Shown: positions 34,371-43,064 of the stretch, piece by piece
How the letters are laid out: each line of letters opens with the position of its first letter
Numbering within the stretch: the stretch's first letter is position 1
NCBI GenBank assembly: GCA_013619125.1
Contig: JABXKS010000043.1
Span: 1-64,000 of the forward strand
Source: Clostridiales bacterium
Lineage (GTDB): Bacteria; Bacillota; Clostridia; Tissierellales; GPF-1
DNA length: 64,000 nt
Direction: 5' to 3'
Notes under the pieces: generated by a model
The model's input: only the letters and a program-made list of their open reading frames with translations
What the model was told of the DNA's origin: nothing
Databases searched by the model: none
Made by a program: the position numbers and the translations under genes

Positions 34371-35021
34371 TTATTCTCGGGGTTCTTTGAATGAAATGAG
34401 ATCAAAAACAGCATAGACGATGGGGATCAATAGAAAGATCAGCCATCCTGGATGCCAGAGACCATATACAAAGGAGATGAAGAGATAAACAATAACACAG
34501 AGTAAAGCAACCACTGTACCGACAGCATCACGTCTTCTTTTATATTGACGAGTGGGTCCTTCTGCTTCCACATTGTACTCCATTTGATTTTTGTTCAACA
34601 TGTAGAAGCGCTCGAACATAAAGCCTGCCTTGATGCACATAAGAACGCCAAGGGTGATCAAAAGACCGAAGATGAGGAGGTTGGTCTTTCCATTAAATGG
34701 CAGTGACGTAAAACTAAAAGCACTGATGATGAAGATTGCGACAGCGATAATAATGAGTTTCTCTGCACTCTTTCGTAGATCCATTCCTACTAGTTTTGTT
34801 TTGGTTGGTGAGTTCGCTGCTTCATCGTGAATCAATTCATCAACCGTCATGCCGAAGACATCAGCAAGCGCAGATAGGTTCTGGATATCAGGGCTGGTTT
34901 CGCCGCGTTCCCATTTCGAGATTGCTTGGCGACTGACCCCGAGTTGTTCAGCCAAAGCCTCTTGGGAGAGGTTTAATCCTTTGCGTAAGACAACGATTCT
35001 TTCGTTTAAATGATTTGTCAT
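34371..35021 (-). CDS. XRE-family regulator with membrane-embedded C-terminal domain
   Basis: A 216-residue protein. Residues about 7-60 are a Cro/C1 helix-turn-helix (GLNLSQEALAEQLGVSRQ, ISKWERGETSPDIQNLSALA). The rest has about four hydrophobic helices in two pairs (KLIIIAVAIFIISAFSF, LLIFGLLITLGVLMCI, VVALLCVIVYLFISFVYG, WLIFLLIPIVYAVFDL). Membrane-bound XRE regulators of this shape usually sense envelope or antibiotic stress; target unknown. The ATG at 35021 follows GAAGG at seven bases; the upstream ATG at 35039 lacks a ribosome site. Confidence 0.88.
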   Translation of the reverse strand: MTNHLNERIVVLRKGLNLSQEALAEQLGVSRQAISKWERGETSPDIQNLSALADVFGMTVDELIHDEAANSPTKTKLVGMDLRKSAEKLIIIAVAIFIISAFSFTSLPFNGKTNLLIFGLLITLGVLMCIKAGFMFERFYMLNKNQMEYNVEAEGPTRQYKRRRDAVGTVVALLCVIVYLFISFVYGLWHPGWLIFLLIPIVYAVFDLISFKEPRE

Positions 35022-35124
35022 AAGTGTGCCTTCTTTCATTTTATAATAATAGAAATACCGATTTTCTGTACCTTTATTATGTCAAAAGCTTCAATGAAAG
35101 GCTAGATATACTTGTGGATTTCTT

Positions 35125-35139
35125 GCAACTTTAAGTTGC
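35125..35139. promoter_or_regulatory. Palindrome upstream of the XRE gene
   Basis: GCAACTTTAAGTTGC is a 15-base palindrome with a single central base, about 100 bases before the XRE start. It may be an autoregulatory operator. Nothing else is visible between the XRE and nitroreductase genes. Confidence 0.4.
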
Positions 35140-35219
35140 GAGAGTGGTTGCATGGTTCATTTTCAGCCATTTCAGGCGTTGCGGAGAACTTTCCTCTTTA
35201 CATGGTATTATAGAAGAAA

Positions 35220-35831
35220 TTAGTAGAATGTTGCGATCTCTTCCAAGGTTTTCTTTTTTAATACGGGCAATTCGTAGCTTAAGTCTGCTTTGCCAGTACA
35301 AAGAATCATCATGGCGGTTTCTCCCTCCGGTCGATTCAAGAGCGTGCGCAAAAAGGTTGGTGGTGCCGGGGTGTAGGTGAAGCTGGCGTAGCCGGCATTT
35401 CTTAGGGCATTGATTAAAAATCCGGTGGCGAGTCCTACGGATTCCGTCACATAGTAATTTTTGTCTTTGCTGCCATCAGGCAGAATTTTGTAAAATTCTT
35501 TGAAAATAACGACAAGGCAAGGCGCTTCCGTTAGAAAAGGCTTGCGCCAATTCACGTTTAGTTTCTCTAAATCTGCTTGCCACTCAGTGCTGATCTTTTC
35601 TTCATAAAAAGTTTTTTCAATCTTTTCCGATTCTGTGCGAATCTTTTGCTTCATTTCTGAATCCGTCACCACGCAGAAATGCCAAGGTTGTTTGTCGGCG
35701 CCATTGGGAGCGGTAGCTGCTGTCATCAGACAGTTTTTGATCACGTCCATATTTACGGATTCATCAAGAAATTGGCGATACGTCCTTCGTGTTCGACTTT
35801 CTTCCAAAAGTTGTTTTGATTTTTGTGGCAT
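35220..35831 (-). CDS. Nitroreductase-family flavoprotein
   Basis: A 203-residue FMN-dependent nitroreductase-fold protein. The N-terminal SRTRRTYRQFLDESVNMDVI contacts the FMN phosphate, followed by APNGADKQPWHFCVV. The region ESVGLATGFLINALRNAGYASFTYTP resembles the subgroup that includes iodotyrosine deiodinase-like enzymes. It reduces nitro groups, quinones or halogenated aromatics using NAD(P)H; substrate unknown. The ATG at 35831 follows AGAGGTG; the frame from 35897 has no ribosome site. Confidence 0.88.
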   Translation of the reverse strand: MPQKSKQLLEESRTRRTYRQFLDESVNMDVIKNCLMTAATAPNGADKQPWHFCVVTDSEMKQKIRTESEKIEKTFYEEKISTEWQADLEKLNVNWRKPFLTEAPCLVVIFKEFYKILPDGSKDKNYYVTESVGLATGFLINALRNAGYASFTYTPAPPTFLRTLLNRPEGETAMMILCTGKADLSYELPVLKKKTLEEIATFY

Positions 35832-35987
35832 GATTGCACCTCTCAGTTTTCTTAATCTTAGTATAATCGATGGCGGATCAGGGAACAATGCTTCCAACGA
35901 AACAAGCTATAAATGGATTTGATGGATGAAACAATAACGGCGCAGAGTGTTATACTGAAATAGCTAGAAACTGGGAAGGGGTACAAA

Positions 35988-36926
35988 ATGAAAACAAACA
36001 AATTATTGATTTCCATCATCATACTGCTATTATTTACAAATTTTCTCACTCATTCAAAACTGCGTAATCTTGAGAACAAAGTATCGAACCTGAATAATTC
36101 GGTGGTTCGGCTTGATAATAGAATAGGCAATATCAGTGGGGACGTATCAAGGGTGTTGGATAATTTCATGGCAGAAAACGCTTGGACGAGAAAAGTGCGG
36201 GCACAAGCCGTACGCTACAATGAAGAAGAGATGACGGCAGGTGTGGATATCGAGGTGGAATTTAATGAACTTCGAAATGATGAGAAAATCTATATTGTTG
36301 TTCAGGATACAGAAGGCGCTTACCAGGACAAAATTGATGCAACAGAAGCAATGAACAGCAGCCTCAATCTTGATTATTCCTTGGAATTGGCCATAGGTAG
36401 AGACTATGTATTGTCAATTGTTGGAGAGTCGGCAGAGTCAAAGCGAAGCGAATCTCTTGGTGACGTTCGACTTAACTACATGATGAAAGAAATTCTCTTT
36501 GTTGACGGATATATCTGGGGCGTTGAAGTTGATGAAAAAAACACCTATAAGAGCGTTGGAATGGATATTATGATCAATTCAAATTTTGATAAGGATCCTT
36601 TTATCGCCGACTACTTCAGGAACAGGAAAATTGTAGATGTTCGCGGCGAAATCTATGCGGATGATGTTCTGGTCGACACCATTGAATTCTTACAGGATGA
36701 AAATTGGTACATTTCAGGGCAAGATCCTTCCGAGGAGCCATTAGAAGAGGATTATGTGATGCCGGTCTTTGAATTCGGTATCGAAAGCATGCTTCAACTT
36801 GATATTAACGGCGAATACATATTTAATAAACCCGTAACGAAAAATCAAATGATGGAGATGCTTGTCGTCTTCACGGATAATCAAGGAGACGAGTACAGAT
36901 ATCAGCTTTACCATATTTTCGAATAA
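35988..36926 (+). CDS. Membrane-anchored protein of unknown function
   Basis: A 312-residue protein. Residues 4-22 are a single hydrophobic anchor or uncleaved signal (LLISIIILLLFTNFLTHS), residues about 24-60 a short coiled coil (LRNLENKVSNLNNSVVRLDNR), and the remaining 250 residues are predicted to be an extracellular beta-rich domain with no motif I recognise. It contains only one methionine-rich stretch (KNQMMEMLVVF) and no cysteine, in keeping with export. Start ATG behind GGAAGGGG. It is a single-gene unit with a terminator beginning at its stop codon. Confidence 0.75.
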   Translation: MKTNKLLISIIILLLFTNFLTHSKLRNLENKVSNLNNSVVRLDNRIGNISGDVSRVLDNFMAENAWTRKVRAQAVRYNEEEMTAGVDIEVEFNELRNDEKIYIVVQDTEGAYQDKIDATEAMNSSLNLDYSLELAIGRDYVLSIVGESAESKRSESLGDVRLNYMMKEILFVDGYIWGVEVDEKNTYKSVGMDIMINSNFDKDPFIADYFRNRKIVDVRGEIYADDVLVDTIEFLQDENWYISGQDPSEEPLEEDYVMPVFEFGIESMLQLDINGEYIFNKPVTKNQMMEMLVVFTDNQGDEYRYQLYHIFE

Positions 36927-36978
36927 TCTTAAGTGAGTCGCACCATAAGTAACTGCTAAAATACAACTTAAGATTTTT
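36925..36978 (+). terminator. Rho-independent terminator overlapping the stop codon
   Basis: AATCTTAAGT (36925-36934) and ACTTAAGATT (36966-36975) are perfect arms with a long loop, followed by TTT. Confidence 0.55.
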
Positions 36979-37002
36979 AGATTAGTACAAAATGCATAAA
37001 GT

Positions 37003-37040
37003 AGAGAGTGATTAGATTGTCATCTGAGCACTCTTTTTTT
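37003..37040 (+). terminator. Second terminator-like hairpin
   Basis: AGAGTG and CACTCT with an inner AGAT/ATCT pairing, followed by seven T. Confidence 0.7.
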
Positions 37041-37065
37041 GATTTATCGATCTTGGTAATAAGTA

Positions 37066-37248
37066 CTTCCTATGTTTTCATAAAAAGTATTAGGCGTTCT
37101 GCTGATTCGAACAACCATCTGAATGACAGATAAAAGTCTGTAGGGAAATGAAAAGAGTCGAAGCCACCCACTAAACAGCGAGTGTTTTTTCGTATTTATA
37201 AATGCAACCTATTGTAAAATGAAATGAAATAACCGCTTCCTATGTTTT
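37066..37248 (+). repeat. Direct repeat of a 13-mer, 170 bases apart
   Basis: CTTCCTATGTTTT at 37066-37078 and again at 37236-37248, the second about 80 bases before the transglutaminase-like gene. Each is preceded by an ATAA-containing tract. It could be a regulator-binding repeat or the footprint of a lost small element. Confidence 0.4.
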
Positions 37249-37326
37249 AATCGGCATAGAGGAGATGGATTTATCGAAAGAGCTTATGAGAGAACCATCA
37301 AAAATAATAATAAGGGATGTATAAAG

Positions 37327-38529
37327 TTGAAGAAAAAAACAATCGTATTACTAGGTGTCATTATTTTATTGTTAAGCAGTATAAGTGCATATGGGTCACA
37401 AGAAAAGAAGGCGCTTGAAGACATACGCTCAGAGGAGTATGCGAATGAGGTCCAAAACAGCTACAGTCACGACGATAATCTAGTGGAAGAAGTTAAAGTC
37501 GATGTGGCCGATCGGGATAAGTTGAATGGTCGAGACATGGAGGATGTGGCAGAAACGCATGATGATGCAGATGAAGAAGCCACAGCTGTTGAAGACGACC
37601 AAGAAATATATGTAGAAGAAGATCCAATAATAGAAACAGAAGAAGAACCAGTTGTAGAAGAACCAATAACAGAAGAACCAATGACAGAAGAGCCTATCGT
37701 TGAGGAAGAATTGGTTGATCCTGAGCCGGTCCCTGTGGAGAATGAAGCGACATCACTGTTAATGGAAAGATTTAGTGAGATCTTTATAAAAGAGAAGAGC
37801 AATGTAGTAGAAAATCCTGATACGGTAGAGGAATTTGAAGCGATTCTTCTGCATATGTGTAAAACGAATACGTTAACTTATTCTGTTGAATATGTAGGAA
37901 TCAGTTTTGAAGAGTTGTTGACGGATGAAACCCAAGAAGAGATTGCCGAGGCTTTTGATTCAATTTTCAATAAGTATCCCGAATATATGTCATTTACAAA
38001 TCGCATGACGTATAAGGCTAAGGGAGATGGTAATAATGTAACAGTTACATTTGTTTTTTCTTCGGACACAGGTATGGATGAAGAGACGTTGAAAACCTAT
38101 AGAGAAGCGTTCTTTGTGGAAACTTTTGAAATAATTGGGACGCTGGAAGATTCAGGTTTGTTGTTTGAGGGTCAATCAGATAAGGAAAAAGCTTTGGTCC
38201 TATTCGATTGGGTGGTTCAGAATACAGAGTACGACAATGATTTTCATGCAGAAAGCTACACAGGATACGGAGTATATGATAATGGCTTAGGAGTATGTCA
38301 AGGCTATACCGCGGCATATAATGCTTTATGTAAAGGTGCAGGTTTACAAGTTGAAGGAATAGGTGGAGTTGCAGATGGCATTGAGCATATTTGGACGAAA
38401 GCTCTATTTGCAGGTGACGATGTTTATATAGACGCAACATGGGGAGATAGTTACGTGAATTCAGATCAATCCAATTATGATTACTTCCTTGTTGACGGTG
38501 ATGCTTTGGCTGTGTCACATACCTGGTAA
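37327..38529 (+). CDS. Secreted transglutaminase-like protein with acidic linker
   Basis: A 400-residue exported protein. A signal peptide (MKKKTIVLLGVIILLLSSISAYG) is followed by about 100 strongly acidic residues with a repeated EEPITEEPMTEEP pattern. The C-terminal 120 residues form a transglutaminase-like cysteine protease fold: the nucleophile cysteine in GLGVCQGYTAAYNAL, histidine in EHIWTKAL and aspartate in VYIDATWGD. It is probably a cell-surface enzyme that cross-links or cleaves proteins. The start is TTG 37327 after a weak AAGGGATG; no ATG precedes the signal peptide. It ends right after the catalytic domain. Confidence 0.82.
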   Translation: MKKKTIVLLGVIILLLSSISAYGSQEKKALEDIRSEEYANEVQNSYSHDDNLVEEVKVDVADRDKLNGRDMEDVAETHDDADEEATAVEDDQEIYVEEDPIIETEEEPVVEEPITEEPMTEEPIVEEELVDPEPVPVENEATSLLMERFSEIFIKEKSNVVENPDTVEEFEAILLHMCKTNTLTYSVEYVGISFEELLTDETQEEIAEAFDSIFNKYPEYMSFTNRMTYKAKGDGNNVTVTFVFSSDTGMDEETLKTYREAFFVETFEIIGTLEDSGLLFEGQSDKEKALVLFDWVVQNTEYDNDFHAESYTGYGVYDNGLGVCQGYTAAYNALCKGAGLQVEGIGGVADGIEHIWTKALFAGDDVYIDATWGDSYVNSDQSNYDYFLVDGDALAVSHTW

Positions 38530-38588
38530 TAGGGTGCGATTGATAAGAGATGCTGAGTAGATTAGTATAAAAAAATAGTGAGTTGGTA

Positions 38589-38628
38589 GGGGTTCATCTA
38601 AGGTATTAGATGAATCCCATTTGTTTTT
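38589..38628. terminator. Bidirectional terminator between convergent genes
   Basis: GGGTTCATCTA and TAGATGAATCCC form the stem, with TTTGTTTTTT downstream on plus. The stop codon of the minus-strand DJ-1 gene lies inside it. Confidence 0.7.
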
Positions 38629-39193
38629 TAACATGGTTTGTGTTTTCTGCGGTGGTGAGTACTTCCAAGAGAAGAAAAGCAACATCGAAAGCGGTGGACG
38701 GATTATACGAGGTGATAATATTTTGGTCCATCACAATGGGTGTGTTTGGTTGAAGGTTAGCGCCGAATGCGGCCAATTGTTTCTGGCGAAACCCGCTACT
38801 CAAATTGTAGGTTGTTGCGCGTATACCCTTCAGGATGCCGCTTTTTCCTAGAGGAAGCGCGCCTACACAAATGGAAGCGATTGGTTTTCCTTGATTGTGG
38901 AAATCCTGAATTGTCTTGAGAAAGTCAGGATGGAAGGCGTCCTGATAGAAACCGGCTTCTTCGAATCCGCCGGGGATGGCTAAGGCGTCGAAATCCGAGA
39001 CAGTGAGGTCTTTGAGTTGCATTTCCGGCACAACAGTGAAATTCCAAGTACATTTCAGTTTTTTATGCATGCCGACGGTGATCAGTTCGGTTTGGCCGTT
39101 CCCATCGGTTTGATTCCATCCCATAACATCGGTGAACACGCTGGCTTCCGACATTTCAAAGCCATTTGCTAGTAATAGACAGATTCTTTTCAT
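38606..39193 (-). CDS. DJ-1/PfpI-family protein
   Basis: A 195-residue class I glutamine amidotransferase-like protein. It starts KRICLLLANGFEMSEASVF, has the oxyanion region LAIPGGFEEAGFY, and the nucleophile cysteine sits in the elbow IASICVGALPLGKSG. Family members act as glyoxalases, deglycases, chaperones or peptidases; which applies here is unknown. The ATG at 39193 follows AAAGGAGG; the longer frame to 39445 has no ribosome site and lies across the divergent gene's promoter. Confidence 0.87.
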   Translation of the reverse strand: MKRICLLLANGFEMSEASVFTDVMGWNQTDGNGQTELITVGMHKKLKCTWNFTVVPEMQLKDLTVSDFDALAIPGGFEEAGFYQDAFHPDFLKTIQDFHNQGKPIASICVGALPLGKSGILKGIRATTYNLSSGFRQKQLAAFGANLQPNTPIVMDQNIITSYNPSTAFDVAFLLLEVLTTAENTNHVKKQMGFI

Positions 39194-39297
39194 CGTTGTC
39201 CTCCTTTGAGCATTTACATTTTCAGGGTGAAAGAATAGAATCATTGTAACATAAATTTTCAGAAAAGTTCGAATAGATGTTAGATGGAGGGGATATG

Positions 39298-40278
39298 ATG
39301 ACAACAGGACTTCAAACTTTGTTTGATCAATTGAAGCTAGGGACGATCTTGCGTGAACCGGAACGGGTTTATGGCGGTCTTTTACATAAAATGCTGAAGG
39401 TGGAAACTGAGCAGGGGATCTATGCGGTAAAGCGATTAAACCCAACGATCATGAAACGCCCCCATGTAACCGAGCATTTCGCGTATTCAGAGGTTGTGGC
39501 AAGAGCTGCTGTGCAAAATGGGATTTCGGGGATTGCAGCAATTGGAGAGAGCGAGGTTGTTCATCAAATTGGTGATGCGCATTTTATGGTTTTTCCATGG
39601 AGTGATGCAGAAGCGACTTCTGCTGAAAGGGTGAGGGTGGAGCATTGCGTCAAAGTCGGTAAGATCTTGGCGGAGTTGCATCAAATGTCGAACTTGTTTC
39701 CACCGAGCGATCAGGAACCGCAAATGGATTCGAAGAGAATCGAATGGGAATCCTTTTTGACCCACGGCGGGGAGTGCAGGAACTTGTTTGAGTCCCATTT
39801 GCCGAAATTGAAGCTCTGGGATGAAAAAGCGTGTCTTGCATCGGAGAAGGTGCAAGCGTATCAAGTGATTAGCCATCGTGATCTGGACTGTAAGAATGTA
39901 CTCTGGGCTGCGGATCAAGATCCCTTTGTGATTGATTGGGAATCTGTGGGATTGGTGAATCCAATGTCCGAATTGTTGGAGGCTGCTCTGTCCTGGGCTG
40001 GCGCGGAGATTTTGGCATTTGACCAAGTAAAATTCATTTCCCTTGTGAAAAGCTACTTGGAAGCCGGCGGCATTCTTCAGGGAGAGTTGGATGAGATACT
40101 GGATTTCGGATATAGAAACAAGTTGGAATGGCTGGCATACAATATCAAACGATGCAATGGGATGGAAGCGGCGGAAAAATTGGAAATCGAACTGGCGAAA
40201 CGCGAAGTGAAGGAGACGATCGAAGCCTTGCAGGCTTATGAGCTGCTGATTCCCGAACTTCACAGATTGCTGTCTTGA
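39298..40278 (+). CDS. Aminoglycoside/choline phosphotransferase-family kinase
   Basis: A 326-residue APH-fold small-molecule kinase. The nucleotide-binding lysine lies in GIYAVKRLNP. The catalytic loop is ISHRDLDCKNVLW (HxDxxxxN), and the metal-binding aspartate is in PFVIDWESVGLVNP. Substrates in the family include aminoglycosides, choline, thiamine and homoserine; none can be chosen here. ATG 39298 lies five bases after GGAGGGG; 39295 is an alternative. Confidence 0.85.
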   Translation: MTTGLQTLFDQLKLGTILREPERVYGGLLHKMLKVETEQGIYAVKRLNPTIMKRPHVTEHFAYSEVVARAAVQNGISGIAAIGESEVVHQIGDAHFMVFPWSDAEATSAERVRVEHCVKVGKILAELHQMSNLFPPSDQEPQMDSKRIEWESFLTHGGECRNLFESHLPKLKLWDEKACLASEKVQAYQVISHRDLDCKNVLWAADQDPFVIDWESVGLVNPMSELLEAALSWAGAEILAFDQVKFISLVKSYLEAGGILQGELDEILDFGYRNKLEWLAYNIKRCNGMEAAEKLEIELAKREVKETIEALQAYELLIPELHRLLS

Positions 40279-40305
40279 ATTGTAAAGCAAGGTGAGGATC
40301 GAATC

Positions 40306-40333
40306 AAGCTGTGCCAAAAGGCGCGGCTTTTTC
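40306..40333 (+). terminator. Rho-independent terminator
   Basis: AAGCTGTGCC and GGCGCGGCTT form the stem closed by AAAA, followed by TTTTCCTTTTT. Confidence 0.85.
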
Positions 40334-40386
40334 CTTTTTCCAAAGAATGGGGTATATAAAAAACAGTATGGAAAAGGAGGGAACAA

Positions 40387-40821
40387 ATGGAATTTATGGC
40401 GATTGGAATTGTGGAAAATGGGATTCATGACATTCATAAGCATGATTGGGATGAGGTGGAGTCGAAGATCATTTTAAAGCCGGAGTACAAAGGCGGTTTG
40501 AAGGGACTTGAAGAATTTTCTCATGTCGAGATTCTATTTTTCCTGCACATGGTAAAGTATGATCGCGAATCGGATCTGTTGGGGAGAGCGAGGCGGAATG
40601 CAGGCAACCCTTTGGTTGGAATTTTCTCCAGGAGAACCAATCATCGACCGAATGGGATTGGGCTTACGGTTGCAAAAATTCTGGAGGTCGGAGATGATTA
40701 TTTGTTGCTGCAAGGTCTTGATGCCGTTCATGGAACGGCTATTCTCGATATAAAACCATATACGCCTCGAGTGGGGGAAGACGCGATTAAAATTCCAGAT
40801 TGGGCAAAGCAAAATCGATAG
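40387..40821 (+). CDS. trmO: tRNA (N6-threonylcarbamoyladenosine 37-N6)-methyltransferase TrmO
   Basis: A 144-residue TsaA/TrmO-family protein, a SAM-dependent methyltransferase with a beta-barrel fold that adds a methyl group to t6A37 of certain tRNAs. Family motifs are GIVENGIHDIHKHDW at the start, LEEFSHVEILFFLH, FSRRTNHRPNGIGLTVAKIL and LDIKPYTPRV. The usual RPNPIG reads RPNGIG. Start ATG behind AAAGGAGGG. Single-gene unit. Confidence 0.88.
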   Translation: MEFMAIGIVENGIHDIHKHDWDEVESKIILKPEYKGGLKGLEEFSHVEILFFLHMVKYDRESDLLGRARRNAGNPLVGIFSRRTNHRPNGIGLTVAKILEVGDDYLLLQGLDAVHGTAILDIKPYTPRVGEDAIKIPDWAKQNR

Positions 40822-40912
40822 GAAACTTTCATTGTTAGTTGAAAAATGATACACTATTGCTTAAAACCATGGGGGAAAGCAAAAATACCAATCATGGATT
40901 TGGGAGGGTAAG

Positions 40913-42160
40913 ATGGCGCAGCATATTATTGAAGAAGCGAAGCGATGTTTGCAGTGTAAAAATCCAAAATGCAAACAGGCATGTCCGGTTGGGACGCCTG
41001 TCAATGAGGCGATCCATATGCTGCTGAATGGAGAGATTGAAGAGGCGGGAGAGAGGTTGTTTCTGAATAACCCGCTTTCCATTGTTTGCTCCCTGGTGTG
41101 TCCGCATGAGAAATTTTGTGAAGGCAATTGCATCCTGGGCAGAAAAAGCAGTCCGATACACTGGAGTACTATTGAGCATTATATCTCGGACTATTACTTA
41201 AACCGGTATCACGAGAAACCGACAATCGATCGATCGAAAAAGATTGCCATTATTGGATCAGGCCCAGCGGGAATCACCTTGGCTTTTGTACTGGCGACTC
41301 GGGGATACGATATCACTATCTTTGAAGCGAAGGATAAAATTGGCGGAGTATTGCGGTTTGGAATTCCAGCATTCAGGTTGCCAAAAGATATTCTAGATCG
41401 ATTAAAAGACCAGTTGGTCAACATGGGGGTGAAGATTCGTCCCAATACATTAGTGGGTCCAGTGATTACGGTAGAAGATCTGTTCCGCGATGGGTATAAA
41501 GCGGTCTTTATTGGAACTGGGGTGTGGAAACCCAATCCCATGCGTGTGAAGGGCGAAAGTCTGGGACATGTTCATTTTGCCATTGATTATTTGAAAAATC
41601 CGGGAAGCTTTGATTTGGGCAAAAAAGTCTGTGTCATTGGCGCGGGGAATGTGGCGATGGATGTGGCGCGGACAGCGATTCGGCGTGGCGCGAAAGAAGT
41701 ATCAATCATGTATCGGCGAGACGAGGAAGACATGCCGGCTAGTTTGCATGAGATCAAATATGCCAAACTGGACGGAGTAAAGTTTGAATTTTTTAAGGCG
41801 CCGATTGAAATTACGGATGATGGAATTCGATACAAGCATACAAAAAAAGTGATGGACGGCGACGCCGAAAAACTGGTGGAGATCGACGAACCCGTAGAAT
41901 TTAGTGAAGTTGATTCGGTGATTATTGCGGTGAGCCAGGGTCCGAAATCCAATATTGTCGCGCATTCGAAAGGAATTGAAATTGGTAAGACTGGTCTTGT
42001 TTCCACAGATGCGTGCGGCCGCACAACAAGAGAGGGCGTTTTTGCCTCAGGGGATGTGGTCACGGGGGCGAAAACTGTGGTAGAAGCGGTGATGCTCTCG
42101 AAAAAAGTGGCGGATGCAATCGATGCATACGTGATGGGACTCAAGTCAGAAGAAGCGTAA
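40913..42160 (+). CDS. GltD-like NAD(P)/FAD oxidoreductase with N-terminal Fe-S domain
   Basis: A 415-residue protein homologous to the glutamate synthase small subunit and NfnB. The N-terminal domain has cysteines in CLQCKNPKCKQACPVGTPV and in CSLVCPHEKFCEGNC, suited to two 4Fe-4S clusters. The FAD motif is IIGSGPAGITLAFVLATRG, the NAD(P) motif is VIGAGNVAMDVARTAIRRG and the C-terminal FAD motif is GVFASGDVVTGAKTVVEA. No glutamate synthase large subunit or NfnA partner is adjacent, so it may act alone or with a distant partner. Start ATG behind GGGAGGG. A PAP2 phosphatase gene follows 14 bases later. Confidence 0.9.
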   Translation: MAQHIIEEAKRCLQCKNPKCKQACPVGTPVNEAIHMLLNGEIEEAGERLFLNNPLSIVCSLVCPHEKFCEGNCILGRKSSPIHWSTIEHYISDYYLNRYHEKPTIDRSKKIAIIGSGPAGITLAFVLATRGYDITIFEAKDKIGGVLRFGIPAFRLPKDILDRLKDQLVNMGVKIRPNTLVGPVITVEDLFRDGYKAVFIGTGVWKPNPMRVKGESLGHVHFAIDYLKNPGSFDLGKKVCVIGAGNVAMDVARTAIRRGAKEVSIMYRRDEEDMPASLHEIKYAKLDGVKFEFFKAPIEITDDGIRYKHTKKVMDGDAEKLVEIDEPVEFSEVDSVIIAVSQGPKSNIVAHSKGIEIGKTGLVSTDACGRTTREGVFASGDVVTGAKTVVEAVMLSKKVADAIDAYVMGLKSEEA

Positions 42161-42174
42161 GGAGAGAAGAAGCG

Positions 42175-43023
42175 ATGCAGCTGGAAATCATCAAGGCAAT
42201 TCAATCAATCTATAATCCGTTTTTCGATGTTTTTTTTGAAGGGTTGACCCTTTTCGGGGAAGAAGAGGTGGCGATCCTTATCGGAGCGAGTTTGATATGG
42301 TGTATCAATACGCGCAAGGGATATGAGTATGCTTATATGCTGCTAACCGGACTTTTGATTAATACTACGCTGAAGGAAATTTTTGATGTGTCTCGTCCCA
42401 TTGGGCTGGAAGGGGTGCGGTCTTTGCGGGTAGAAACGGCAACAGGAAAGTCCTTCCCAAGCGGTCATACGCAAACGGCAGCCATGGTATTTTGGTGGTT
42501 GAAAAATCAGTTTCAGAAGCCGGTTTTTACTGGGGTGAGTATCGTTGCCATCTTGGGCGTGGCGATTTCGAGATTATATCTTGGGGTGCACTGGCCATTG
42601 GATGTTCTTGCGGCGATGATGATTGGAATTGGCTGGGTTATGCTGATGCAGCGCGTCTATCCAAGGATCGAAGCACAGTTTGAACAGCGAAGTTTGATGA
42701 TTGTAGCGGCTGCATGGATTGGCGCCATTTTCTTTTATTCGGAAGACTATATGAAATTACTGGGGCTGTTGACAGGGTTAACGATCAGCATGATCATGGA
42801 TCGAAAATGGATCCGCTTTGATCCGAAGGGAACCATTCTACAAAAGGGAATGAGAATACTCTTTGGTGTGATCGGTGTTGCAGTGATACTTGTTTTGGGG
42901 AAGAAGATCTTTACGCACTTGATTTTTGGCGATCTCATGCGATATATGGTGATGATTCTGTGGGTTGGCATTGGTATTCCCTTGATTTCAAAAAAATGGA
43001 TGAGTGGACAAGTAGAAAAATAA
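42175..43023 (+). CDS. PAP2-family membrane phosphatase
   Basis: A 282-residue integral membrane phosphatase. The three PAP2 motifs are visible: LKEIFDVSRP (KxxxxxxRP), FPSGHTQT (PSGH) and SRLYLGVHWPLDV (SRxxxxxHxxxD). About seven transmembrane helices, with extra helices after the active site. It removes phosphate from lipid phosphates or undecaprenyl pyrophosphate. ATG 42175 follows AAGGAGAG; the frame open from 42013 overlaps the preceding gene and is not used. Confidence 0.9.
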   Translation: MQLEIIKAIQSIYNPFFDVFFEGLTLFGEEEVAILIGASLIWCINTRKGYEYAYMLLTGLLINTTLKEIFDVSRPIGLEGVRSLRVETATGKSFPSGHTQTAAMVFWWLKNQFQKPVFTGVSIVAILGVAISRLYLGVHWPLDVLAAMMIGIGWVMLMQRVYPRIEAQFEQRSLMIVAAAWIGAIFFYSEDYMKLLGLLTGLTISMIMDRKWIRFDPKGTILQKGMRILFGVIGVAVILVLGKKIFTHLIFGDLMRYMVMILWVGIGIPLISKKWMSGQVEK

Positions 43024-43027
43024 TAGA

Positions 43028-43063
43028 AAACAGAGGATTGAACATATGTTCAATCCTCTGTTT
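43028..43063. terminator. Bidirectional terminator between convergent genes
   Basis: AAACAGAGGATTGAAC and GTTCAATCCTCTGTTT form a perfect 16-base stem with a four-base loop. It is symmetric and serves the PAP2 gene and the PatB gene. Confidence 0.9.
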
Positions 43064-43064
43064 C

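Larger units (their letters stand above)
36979..37326. other. Intergenic region with a second terminator and a repeated 13-mer
   Basis: No gene is visible. A terminator lies at 37003-37040, and CTTCCTATGTTTT occurs twice, at 37066-37078 and 37236-37248. A weaker hairpin with six T sits near 37168-37190. The base composition is more AT-rich than in neighbouring genes. Confidence 0.5.

Noticed and set aside
39487-40443. Minus-strand open frame of 318 codons
   Set aside because: It is antisense to the phosphotransferase-like kinase and runs through a terminator and the next promoter. No motif.
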